Shown here: in pieces, positions 33,040 to 43,330 of the stretch
Numbering within the stretch: position 1 is the first letter of the stretch
Layout: each line of letters starts with the position of its first letter
Origin: Leptodactylus fallax
Lineage: Eukaryota; Chordata; Amphibia; Anura; Leptodactylidae
DNA length: 64,000 nucleotides
Assembly: GCA_947044405.1 (NCBI GenBank)
Contig: CAMRHE010000197.1
Coordinates: 1,984,001-2,048,000, forward strand
Direction of reading: 5' to 3'
Notes under the pieces: model-generated
The model's database searches: none
What the model saw: only the letters and a program-made list of their open reading frames with translations
Told to the model about the DNA's origin: nothing
Program-made: the position numbers and the translations under genes

Positions 33040-33650
33040 TAGATTGGGTTACAGTCACCAGTGGGGTGCTACTACAAGGGGTCAGTGCTGGGTTCTTTTC
33101 TTTTTAATATGTTAAGAGTGTTTACAGAGTAGAATCAGAATATTTGCAGATGATACTAAACTCTGTAAAGTAGTCAACACAGAGGATAGTATAATATTAC
33201 AAAAGGATTTATGGAAGGTGGAAGCTTGGGCAGGGACAGGCAAGTTAATTTTAATGTGGATAAATGTAAAGTTATGCACCCGCGCCATGAAAATAAGTGT
33301 TACAATTATGTATTAAATAATAAAACATCACTCGGTAAAAGTTGAAAATTACCATTACCACTGGTGGATAGTAAACATAATTTTAACAAACACTGCCAGG
33401 CAACTGCTGTCAAGTTAAATAAAATCTTGGCATGCATCAAGAGTTACAGAGATGCTAATGAAAAGGACATACTGTAGTATATAAAACACTGATCGGACCA
33501 CATATGGCATACTGTTAACAATTTTGGGCACCTATGTAAAGGAAAGGCATAGTTGATCTAAAACAAGTACAAAAGAGGACAACCAAGGTAAGTAATGCAA
33601 TGGGTGATTTACAGTACAAAGACATATTCGCAAACGTGGGATCATTAAAA
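33040..33650 (+). pseudogene. CR1-type LINE reverse transcriptase fragment
   Basis: The plus strand, in shifting frames, shows the degenerate motif for GVLLQGSVLG (near 33070) and FADDTKLCKVVNTED (33135-33185). FNVDKCKVMHPRHENK lies near 33250-33300, a stretch like DSKHNFNKHCQATAVKLNKI near 33365-33425, and RPHMAYC near 33495. The order fits CR1-clade RT. It is an old fragment without ends, of the same clade as the copy at 51653-52470. Confidence 0.7.
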
Positions 33651-33837
33651 TAGTTGTCCAGGATTTGGAATAATCAATTGGAGGGCCGCTGGATATAAAA
33701 GAAAAAAAAAAGTGTACTCACCAGTCCCATTTACTGCCTACCAAGGTCGCTGTGCTGAAAGTTCTGACATATGTATGTTACTTTTTTTTTTTATATCCCC
33801 ACCTGGCCGCCTCATGGGTTACTCCTGGACAACCTCA

Positions 33838-34253
33838 TTAAAAAGGACCTTTCACCACCTCCAGCAAATCCAGCTCTTTACATCAATTAATAGCTGCTAC
33901 TTCACTGATTCTGGAACAGTTCTCTACAACCCACTGTTCCTGAGTAATCAATACTGTTAGTTTTGGTACCTGATATGCTATTTAGACTCTGTACTGTCAA
34001 GAGGGCGGTGTCAGGCAGGAGCAGGTAAGGGGTGTGAGTCTGAGCTCTGACACTGGCTGTCTCTGATTGGAGCTCTCAATCACATCCCCCTGCCTGACAC
34101 TGCCCTTCTGACATTACAGAACTGAAATAATCACATCAGGCATCAAAACTACCTGCGAGAAAAGATTTAAACTGTGCTAGAATCAGTGGAGTAGCACCTA
34201 TAACCAGATTCTAAGAACCTGATTTGGTGGAGGTGTTAAAATGCCCTCCATAA
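33838..34253. mobile_element. MITE related to the 17.26-kb element (TTAA type)
   Basis: It begins TTAAAAAGGACCTTTCACCA plus CCTCC and ends with a decayed inverted copy (GGTGGAGGTGTTAAAATGCC, to about 34253). The terminal 13 bases agree with those of the element at 17256-17702. The centre contains a further inverted pair (GGCGGTGTCAGGCAGG near 34006, CCTGCCTGACACTGCCC near 34090). Confidence 0.6.
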
Positions 34254-34419
34254 GTTTGGAAAAAGACAGCTTTGGGATCACCTAATTACAATGTACAAAT
34301 ACAGTACATGAATGGAAAGTACAGATTTCTAGTGACCTCTCTACACCTAGGCCTTTTTGCTTTTCTTTTTTTTTTTTTTTTTTTTATTTATACCATTTTG
34401 TGGAATGTCCAACATCACT

Positions 34420-35469
34420 TTAACCCTTAAGAGACCTTTTGTTTTTTACTCCTTACATTCCCAAAGCCATAACTTTCTCATTTTTCTGTTTATGTAGTCA
34501 TATGAGGGCTTGATTTTTGCGTGAAAAGTTCTACTTCAAAATGGTACCATTTATTATTTTGTACAATGTACTGGGAAACGTAAAAAAAAAAATTCAGAAT
34601 GAGGTGGAATTGAGAAAAAAAAACGCAGTACTGCCGTTTTCTTATGTCTTTTTTTTTTTACGGCTTCCACTCTGCGGTAAAAATGCTATGTTAGCTTTAT
34701 TTTGCAGGTCAGTATGATCACAGTGATACCAAATGTATATAGTTTTTTTCATGTTTTAATAACTTTACCAATATTCTAAATTTTGAAGAAAAAAAAAATA
34801 TCTTTGAATCACCATATACTGACAACTATAACTTTTTTTTTTTTTTCAGCCTACGGAGCCTTTTTTTTGCGGGACAAGATGTAGTTTTTATTGAAGCCAT
34901 ATTGGGGAATGTATGATGTTTTGATCACTTTTTATTTAATTTTTTTTAGGGAGGTAATTTGGCGAAAAAACGCCAATTATCAGCCATTTTGATTTTTTTT
35001 TCCTGCTACAGCGTTTACTGGGACAAATGTTTTTATATTTTAATAGTTTGGGCATTTTCGGACTTGAGGATACCTAATGTGTTTATGTTTACTTTTATTT
35101 ATTTATATTTATATGTAATCTAGGGAAAGGGGGGGTGATTTAAACTTTTAGTTTTTTTTTAATTTTTTTAATATTTTTTTTTCTTATTTTATTTTTTAGC
35201 CTCCCTAGAGGGCTTGAACATGTGAGCTTACCGAAAAGCAAATAGAAAATGAAATGAACCACTCAGATGCCGTGGTCACATTTGACCACGGCATCTGAGA
35301 TATTAAATGCCCGTGATCAGAGTCATGTCTGATTACGGGCAATGCTGCCGGGTCCCTGCTGTATGAAACAGCACAGACCCGGCAGCTAGTACGGCCACAC
35401 TGTTTCAGAGCGGCCACCATGTTTAGTCACGCACACGTAACTGTACGTCCGGGTGCGCCTAGGGGTTAA
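34420..35469. mobile_element. TTAA-flanked (piggyBac-like) element, copy C
   Basis: It runs from TTAACCCTTAAGAGACC to GCGCCTAGGGGTTAA, in the opposite orientation to copy A. It shares the block GCCATAACTTT and GGGACAAGATGTAGTTTTTA with the family, and the hairpin at 35263-35298. There is no coding content. Confidence 0.7.
35263..35298. repeat. Perfect 16-bp hairpin, 4-nt loop
   Basis: TCAGATGCCGTGGTCA (35263-35278) and its exact reverse complement (35283-35298) enclose CATT. It is an internal structure of the TTAA-flanked element. Confidence 0.9.
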
Positions 35470-35814
35470 TTTCAATATTAGTTCAGAAGTGAAATGGCAA
35501 AAAAAAACATTGATTCGGCTATTTTGAATTTTTTTTACTGCTACAGTGTTCAGTGTATCAGAAAAATATTTTTACAGTTCAGGTAGTTTTGGTACTGCAG
35601 TCTATGGCACGATTACAGTGTAACTGTTAAGGCGTGATCTCGTTGTGCCAGAGCTTTCCATAAACAAAAAAGGTACTGGAGAGGTGGGGGAGGCAATTGA
35701 GGGCACCAAAGGGAGGATTGAGGGGAATCAATGCCCATATGTGTAAAATAGCAGAGACCCAGCAGTTATGGCACCTGTTCTGCATATTACGGTGGATGTC
35801 AGCAAAGGGGTTAA
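35470..35814. mobile_element. TTAA-flanked (piggyBac-like) element, partial copy D
   Basis: It lies directly behind copy C and repeats the middle and right part of the family (GAAATGGCAAAAAAAAAC, CTGCTACAGTGTTCAGTGTA). It ends CAAAGGGGTTAA at 35814. The left part is missing. Confidence 0.55.
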
Positions 35815-35822
35815 AGAGGGGA

Positions 35823-38125
35823 CTGAAAGCCTTTCTTGAAAATAAAAATATTACAAGGCCTATTGGCTAATCAACAAGACCTAGACTTTAGAAAATGCCA
35901 ATGCCAGTTATATATTCATAGCAATAGAGCCAGTGCATTCCTTGCCAAGAAAATAAGACAATCACAACCCAAATCTCGCATTTCTCATCTCCTGGACAAC
36001 CGTGGCTGTAAAATAGTTGACCCTAGAATTATTGCGGAACAGTTCTGAATCTATTATGAATCTCTGTAAAACTTGATAGTTCAGAGGTTTATCAGCCTTC
36101 CATCCCAGAGAGTGATAATTTTTTGACACGTGTCCCCCTCCCCAGACTTTCTCCTGATAACAACAATTGTCTGCTCCGTTCTCCATAACTGAGATTTATA
36201 AAGCCGTCTCCTCACTAAAACCCTTCAAATCACCGGGACCTGACGGCTTCTTCGGGAGTTGCTATAAAAAATTTGTGTCTCTTCTTGCGCTCCACTTGCT
36301 ACGGGTATTTGCCAAAGCTACAGAGGACTGTGGATTCCAGAAGAAATGTTATCTACCACTATTGTTACCTTACCTAAACCAGGAAAACCTCCAATTAATC
36401 TGGCCAATTTCAGAACGCTATCAATGTTGAAGACCAACATAAAAATACAGTATATGCTATGATATTAGCAGAGCGCCTCCTTCAGTTGCTGACCAAACCG
36501 GTAAAACCCAACCAGGTGGGGTTTATTGCTGGTAGACAAGCCCCAGATGATACCTGATGGTTCATTAACCTGATTTAATGGGCAGAACGCACTTGAACGC
36601 CTTCTCTTATCCTGGCTCTGGACACGGAGAAGGTGTTCAACAGGGTCCACTGGGGATATCTTCACCGTCTACTGGAAAAGTTTGGGATTCAGGGCTCCTT
36701 CAAGGCATCCATCTTAGCATTATACTCACGCCCCTCTGCTAGAGTGTTATCTTCTGGGTTCTTATCAGACCCGTTTTATATACTTAATGGTACTCGTCAA
36801 GGATGCCCTTTATCGCCAATTATTTTTGCTCCTGTAATGGAACCACTGGCGGAATCTATTCGACTAAACCCGAACGTAGTTGGTATTGCTGTGGGCGACT
36901 TGCAACATAAAATCGGTTTGTATGCTGATGATGTGATTAACTTACTCTCACGTCCTCTCTCCTCCCTACAAGCGACTGTCACTACGTTGAAGGCCTTTAG
37001 TAGGGTATCTTACTATAAGATGAACCTGTCTAAAGCCCAAGTACTTACTATCGATATACCTCCGTCATCTAGAACCCAGTTGATGGGTGCTTTCCCTTTT
37101 AATTGGAACCTAACCAGTATTTCTTATCTGGGAATATCCCTAACAGCTCCAAGCTTGGCCCTTTTTACCCATAATTATTTGCCTCTACTTGCGAAGGTCT
37201 CTACCTTACTCGCTCACTATTCTAAACCTATTGATTACCTGGGCGAGCAAGATAGCGATAGTTAAAATGATGGTATTTCCTATTATACTATACAGTTTCT
37301 GTACTGTGGTCATACCTGTACCTAACACTTATTCTGCAAAGGATGATCAAGGATGATCTTGTCCTCATGATTAATATGCCCCTGACTTATGTAAATGTAT
37401 TTCTACAGCAAGTTAATTTAACTCACTGGTCTAATAACGGTTTGCATACCATCAGACAACTATTCGACAGCCCCCATCTTAATACACTGTTTAAGGAATT
37501 CAATTTCTTCGGTAGGGACTTCTATAAATATTTGCAAATACACCATATTTTACAATCCTATGACATTTCCCTACCTTATTTCCCTAAAGTAGTCCTCAAG
37601 CAGCTGCAAGCCTGACTCTCTTCCAATGGAGCATTGTCTGTATTCTATAAGACCCTTACTCAGCCATCTACACTAGTAAAACCTTCTTATACGATGGGAG
37701 AAAGATTCATCCTGACAAATATCCCTATCTGAGTGGTACACAGACACAGGCTTTGTAAAAACCATCTTGAAGGGTGCTGCTCATTGGGAAACGGCCTGCA
37801 AGATTTCCCTAAGGTGGTACTGTACCCCTTCCAAAATTACTCACATTGACCCCACCTACCCGAACCTTTGTTGAAGTTGTTGGCAATATAGATAATCCTA
37901 TCCACATGTGGTGGGAATGCCCCACAATCCTAGCCTTTTGGTCAGTTGTTTTCCAATTTTGTACCTTTGCTATTTTCAAAAAATATTACACATGGAAGGG
38001 AAATTAGAATTTTAGGTTATGATGTTCACCCATGGATTTATTCTGATTGCCATATTTGGAGTTGGGAAGTTGTACATAGCTATTGTAGTGCCCAATGGAA
38101 AATGTTTTAAGTCTTTTATAACAGT
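35823..38125 (+). pseudogene. Tx1/L1-like LINE ORF2, C-terminal half
   Basis: In shifting plus frames, this shows SRISHLLDNRGCKIVDPR (about 35970), LKPFKSPGPDGFFGSCYKKF (36220-36280), and LALDTEKVFNRVHWGYL across 36610-36670. ILNGTRQGCPLSPIIF (36783-36830) and the catalytic box YADDVINLL (36920-36946) follow, then VSYYKMNLSKAQ. C-terminal pieces include ISLRWYCTPSKITHIDPTYP (near 37810-37860). The motif set fits L1/Tx1 rather than CR1/L2. Several stops and shifts show an old 5'-truncated copy. No 3' tail or TSD was read. Confidence 0.8.
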
Positions 38126-39004
38126 TTTCACTATTTTCAAGTTTCTTTAACTACGGGTTAAATAATTCAGGCTTAACTGACATCTATATAGTTAGAGATG
38201 TATAACAGGCTACCCCAGACCATCTGGTCCAAAAGCTCACCAAGAAACTTGGTTGTATCCAGATTTCAAAAAGATCACTACTGGTTGTCAGTGAGGAACC
38301 TTGTCCAGAGCACTGAAACCAGGAAGTTTAGGAGAATAGGGCAGGGTTTAGGCTGCACACTTTTAGTCTATACGATGAGTGATGCAATTTTGTTGGAAGG
38401 ATTCCCCCAAGTAACTGATAGTATAAAATAGATACTAACAGTAGTACTACTAGTACCAACGTTAATAGTGTCAGTAGTAGCATACACACAGTGATACTAG
38501 CTGACTGTACCTTACTAACTTACAGTGACAACAACACAACTCTTTCCTCAGCTACCTGGGGAAAGTTACCCAACTTTCATAAACTGCTGAATGGCAAATA
38601 TGTGTAGTTATGCTTTGATCTTTTTCTCTTTCCAATATCTGGTAATTTTATGCAAGTTTACCTTTCAGGAGATTTGTAAAGCTGAATAACAACCAATAGA
38701 TAGGTATTATGAATACCAGATCTCATTATTGCCCTGATACTATATGTATATGTACTAAATCATGTGTCATACCTATTTGCTTTTCAGAGTCCCAAGTAGT
38801 GAAGGTGCCCAATAACATGCTGGTAAAGCTGCCTGTGCATTATGAAGTGATGGTGTCATTGTTGGTAGGCACCAGTGTGCCATTGCATGGAGCTGTGGTG
38901 ATGTTGGAGCCAGTGTTGAAATGGAAAGGAAAGGCCATGGCCGCACGCTGTATGCTGTGCAAAGGGGTCATGTCTGGGTATACATGATAAATAATAACCA
39001 GCAT
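38126..39004. other. Unrecognised sequence
   Basis: There is no element I can name. A 92-codon open stretch at 38709-38987 (with SQVVKVPNNMLVKLPVHYEV) is of unknown origin and lacks support as a gene. Confidence 0.4.
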
Positions 39005-39055
39005 GAGGTGACTAGTGATGAGCGAACCCGAAACGCACAGTTCTGCGCTGAAGTT

Positions 39056-39102
39056 CAGCAGTCAACCAACCAGCTTAAGAAGAGCTGGTTGGTTGACTGC
39101 TG
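39056..39102. repeat. Perfect hairpin, 20-bp arms
   Basis: CAGCAGTCAACCAACCAGCT (39056-39075) is the exact reverse complement of 39083-39102, with a 7-nt loop. It is subterminal in the hAT element. Confidence 0.9.
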
Positions 39103-39404
39103 AGCAGCCAATCAACCAGCTTTAAGCCCACAGACATCACAGACATGCCTAGTATGGGCCTGGCTGTGATTGGCCAGGTGGGACATGTGATCCCTCGATA
39201 TAAGAGACAGGGTCACAGGTCCCGTCGCCATTCCAGCTAGTTAGGCTAAGTAGGGAGAAGCTGCAGCTGAAGATAGGGACAGTCAGAGCCTTAGCTAAAT
39301 TTAATAATTGCCCTTTTCAGGGCAGTGCAGCTAGGTAGGGAGAGGAGCCTGATAATATGAGGGACAGTTAGCCTAGAAATAATAATTGCACTTTTCAGGG
39401 CAGT

Positions 39405-40290
39405 GACAGTAAACTGTGTGTATGCACATTCTGTCTCCTAGCACAGTAGCAATAACTGTGTGTGTGTACCCATACTGTCTCCTAGCGCAGTAACAATAAC
39501 TGCATGTGTACCCATACTGTACCTAGCACTGTAACAATAACTGTGTGTTTACCCATACCATCTCCTAGTGCAGTAACAATAACTGCGTGTGTGTACCCAT
39601 ACCGTCTCCTAGTGCAGTAACAATAACTGCGTGTGTACCTATACCGTCTCCTAGCGCATTAACAATAGCTGCGTGTGTCCCCATATTGTCTCCTAGCGCA
39701 GTAACAATAACTGCGTTTGTATACACATACCATCTCCTAGCGCAGTAACAATAACTGCATGTGTACCCATGCTGTCTCCTTGCACAGTAACAATAACTGT
39801 GTGTGTACCCATACCGTCTCCTAGAGCAGTAACAATAACTGTGTGTACCCATACTGTCTCCTAGCGCAGTAACAATAACTGCATGTGTACCCATACCGTC
39901 TCCTAGCGCAGTGAAAATAACTGTGTGTATACCCATACCATCTCCTAGCGCAGTAACAATAACTGCGTGTGTACCCATACTGTCTCCTAGCATAATAACA
40001 ATAACTGTGTGTGTACCCTTATCATCTCCTAGCGCAGTAACAATAACTGTGTGTACCCATACCGTCTCCTAGCGCAGTGAAAATAACTGTGTGTATACCC
40101 ATACCGTCTCCTAGCGCAGTAACAATAACTGTGTGTGTACCCATATCGTCTCCTAGCACAGTAACAATAACTGCGTGTGTACCCATACTGTCTCCTAGCA
40201 CAGTAACAATAACTGTGTGTGTGTACCCATACTGTCTCCTAGCGCAGTAACAATAACTGCGTGTGTACCTATAACGTCTCCTAGCGCAGA
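39405..40290. repeat. Minisatellite, about 40-bp unit, about 21 copies
   Basis: The unit is near GCAGTAACAATAACTGCGTG plus TGTACCCATACCGTCTCCTAGC. Unit length varies between about 38 and 44 through GT-runs. It stops exactly at the hAT coding remnant. A repetitive open frame on the minus strand is a by-product of the near-42-bp period. Confidence 0.95.
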
Positions 40291-40292
40291 CT

Positions 40293-40541
40293 TTGACTCA
40301 CATGGTGGATGAGTATCTGTCGACACGTCTCCTGGTACTGAGCGATGGGTCCTCCCTGTTCAATTTCTGGGGTGGTAAATTGGACATGTGGCCAGAGCTT
40401 GCCCTTTATGCCTTGGAGGTGCTGGCATGCCCTGTGGCAAGTGTCCTATTAGAACGTGTGTTCAGCACCACAGGAGGTATCATCACCAACAAGAGGATCC
40501 GCCTATCCACAGCCAAGGTGGACATACGTTTATTAAGATGA
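40293..40541 (+). pseudogene. hAT transposase C-terminal (dimerisation) fragment
   Basis: The 82 residues include FNFWGGKLDMWPELALYALE, then VLACPVASVLLERVFSTTGG and IITNKRIRLS. This is the C-terminal hAT dimerisation region (the P-x-S/A-x-x-x-E-R-x-F-S block). The catalytic parts are absent, replaced by the minisatellite. It shows the element derives from an autonomous hAT. Confidence 0.85.
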
Positions 40542-40659
40542 ACCAGGCATGGATCCCACAGGACTTGGCTGTGCCAGCGACTGAGTGAGTGGTTAAAGTG
40601 TTGGCTACCTCCTTCCCCCTCCTCCACCTCTTACACTTACATCACCACATCCACCTTCT

Positions 40660-41931
40660 CCTCCTCCCCCTGGACATCTACCATCTGTTTCAAAATTATT
40701 TTTTAATTTTTTTTTAATGTATTTATTTATTAAATTTTTTTTATTTTATGTTATTATTTTAAGTACTTTCCCTACCCCATTTTTTGCAGGGCACTTGCCC
40801 TGTTATTACCCCCATTTTGCAGCCCTCTACTCCTTACTATCCCCATTTTACAGCCATTTTTGGGTTACCAAGTTCGGGTCCCCATTGATTTCAATGGGGT
40901 TCGGATCAAGTTCGGGTACCTGAACCGAACTTTTGGGCAAAGTTCAGCCGAACTCGTCGAGCCCAAACTTTGACGGGTTCGCTCAACACTACAGTAGAGG
41001 TGACATTATCCTCAGAAGTTGTTGCCAACGTTCATACTGCTAGGTCAGGCGGAATCCATTTGTGATGCCCCTCACCCTTCACAAGAAAACATTCTTAATA
41101 AGTCTTGTAGAGTGAAGCACTTGGTGCCAATTTTCCACTTATTGCCTCTTTATTGGCCCCCAATGTACTAACCCTTCCCCCACCCCTTTATACCACTTGG
41201 ATGCCCCTATCACTGCTCTGCTAACTGCATAATTACAAAGTAGCTTCTGATGCTTCTGGCATGAGATGCTATTACACACAGCCTTTGTGCACCTCCCCCT
41301 GGACCTCTACCATCTGTTTCAAAATTATTTTTTAATTTTTAATTTTTTTTTAAATGTATTTATTTATTTTATTTTTTTATTTTATGTTATTATTTTAAGT
41401 ACTTTCCTTACCCCATTTTTTGCAGGGCACTTGCCCTGTTATTACCCCCATTTTGCAGCCCTCTACTCCTTACTATCCCCATTTTACAGCCATTTTTGGG
41501 TTACCAAGTTCGGGTCCCCATTGATTTCAATGGGGTTCGGATCAAGTTCGGGTACCTGAACCGAACTTTTGGGCAAAGTTCAGCCAAACTCGTCGAGCCC
41601 AAACTTTGACGGGTTCGCTCAACACTACAGTAGAGGTGACATTATCCTCAGAAGTTGTTGCCAACGTTCATACTGCTAGGTCAGGCGGAATCCATTTGTG
41701 ATGCCCCTCACCCTTCACAAGAAAACATTCTTAATAAGTCTTGTAGAGTGAAGCACTTGGTGCCCATTTTCCACTTATTGCCTCTTTATTGGCCCCCAAT
41801 GTACTAACCCTTCCCCCACCCCTTTATACCACTTGGATGCCCCTATCACTTCTCTGCTAACTGCATAATTACAAAGTAGCTTCTGATGCTTCTGGCATGA
41901 GTTGCTATTGCACACAGCCTTTGTGCACCTC
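40660..41931. repeat. 636-bp tandem duplication
   Basis: The block from about 40660 recurs 636 bp downstream with very few differences (for example GCACTTGCCC at 40791 and 41427, CAGTAGAGGTGAC at 40992 and 41628). It covers the hAT 3' end, its TSD and about 290 bp of flank. The junction near 41290 lies in CACCTCCCCCTGGAC, where both edges carry CCTCC. Confidence 0.93.
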
Positions 41932-42075
41932 CTATTCACCTCCCGGGTCCTGTCATACCATAGAGTAGGAGACAGGGGAGGTGAATAAATTGTGCACACT
42001 GGCTGTGTGCAATAGCAACTCACACCTGCTGCATCAGAAGGTGCTTTATAAGTATGCAGTTAGCAGAGCAGGGAG
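41853..42075. repeat. Imperfect foldback repeat, about 90-bp arms
   Basis: CTCTGCTAACTGCATAATTA ... TTGCTATTGCACACAGCC ... TTCACCTCCC (41853-41943) is mirrored by GGGGAGGTGAATAAATTGTG ... GCAATAGCAACTCA ... GCAGTTAGCAGAGCAG (about 41975-42073). It resembles a MITE without recognised termini. The left arm also lies in the tandem duplication. Confidence 0.75.
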
Positions 42076-42569
42076 AAGGGCACCCAAATGTACCCCTAAT
42101 AATGTGAAGGCAGGGGGCTGCTGCTGCTGAGTGAGAAGTGTGGGCTGCGGCTCAAGGCAGACAGCAATGCAGTTTGGCACTCACTGTCTGCACCTGACCC
42201 TAGCCATTTATTGTATGGTGTACAAGTCCAGAGAGAACCTCAATTGAGTCAAGGGATCTGGTCTCTTACATGGTGAGCTCGGTGCAAGTGGGAATCCTGC
42301 TGATGAGGTGTTGCTAGGGTAGGTCTTCCTAAGGACAGGGCCTCAGTGAGCATGTATGGCTGGTCCAGGCATATAGTTCTGTCTACCTGAAAGATGCATC
42401 AGGTCATGAGATGGATATTCAGAAAGAAGGGACACTGAGCCTAAAAAGATTTCTGCAAACTTACAAACCTACTACTATTTTCCAGAGCTGCTGCAAGTCG
42501 CTATATAGGTCTGCTGGAGTTGTCAGAATTGTGGCCTGGCAAGGGGGACAGACCAGAGGAACCAGTGGT

Positions 42570-43330
42570 GTCCATCAGTATTACAATTCCCCTTTGGTTT
42601 TGATGGACTGTCTGTGGGGGAGTCGCCGCAGGGTCGTATGTTCTGACAATTATTAACCACTTCACCAAATTTACAGTGGCTGTCCTCACCAAGCACAAGA
42701 CAGAGTTCATGGCCTAGGCCTTGTGAGAAGACAGGATGCCCCTCTATGGTTTCCTCACAGTTCTATATAGATCAGGCTGTCTGGTTGAAGGACAGATGAG
42801 TTGTATAGGTTGTACCAAATACAAAATACATGTACTACCCTGTACCATCCCAGGAAAATGAGGCCTACAAGAGGATGAATTGGTTTCTGCTGAAGATTTT
42901 GTATACACTGGAAAAACAGAAGTTGGAAGGCTGACCAAATTGAGTCACTGAATCAGTATGGGTGTACAGCAATGCTGTGCATGTGACTACCAGGTACTCC
43001 CTGATTATGCTGATGTTCGGGCAAATAGAAGATGCCCATTAATATAAACCACTGGAGGCCTGGATGCCACGGACCTGGATGGGAAGGCACATATGAAGAG
43101 TGCAGGAAATATACAATTGTGTGGCCCAACAGTTATGTCCTCAGTCCCTGTCGGCTAACCAGAAGTCGAGGAAGCTGTTACTCCATGTTTCAGATTGAGT
43201 TTTGATGAACTGGACAGCCTGAGAGGGTGGGAAGCGAAAGTGTAGAGGAGAGCCCATCCCATATGTAGCCATCCAACAGCCTAAGCCCCAGGTGCAGCTG
43301 TACAAGGTGTGGCCCAAGGAAGAATCAGGG
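42570..43330 (+). pseudogene. Ty3/Gypsy integrase fossil
   Basis: Shifting plus frames show INHFTKFTVAVLTKHKTE (42650-42710), a degenerate PSQENEAYKRMN region (near 42850), and TTRYSLIMLMFGQIEDAH (42985-43040). These are the integrase phrases seen intact in the element at 29200-29620. Many stops and indels point to an old copy. The preceding 42076-42569 shows nothing I can identify. Confidence 0.75.

Larger units (their letters stand above)
39013..40996 (+). mobile_element. hAT element remnant with minisatellite core
   Basis: The 8-bp GAGGTGAC flanks it (39005-39012 and 40997-41004), a hAT-type TSD. The left end is TAGTGATGAGCGAACCCG, and the right end is CGGGTTCGCTCAACACTACAGTA, inverted except for five extra bases at the right. 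A perfect 20-bp-arm hairpin lies at 39056-39102. The core is a tandem array (about 39405-40290), followed by the C-terminal end of a hAT transposase. The right end is included in a 636-bp tandem duplication. Confidence 0.85.

Noticed and set aside
39565..39993. 142-codon frame with a 14-residue repeat
   Set aside because: It is the 42-bp minisatellite read on the minus strand, with no independent sign of coding.
42280..42330. GCTGATGAGG as a possible hammerhead
   Set aside because: The core GAAA and pairing stems are absent.
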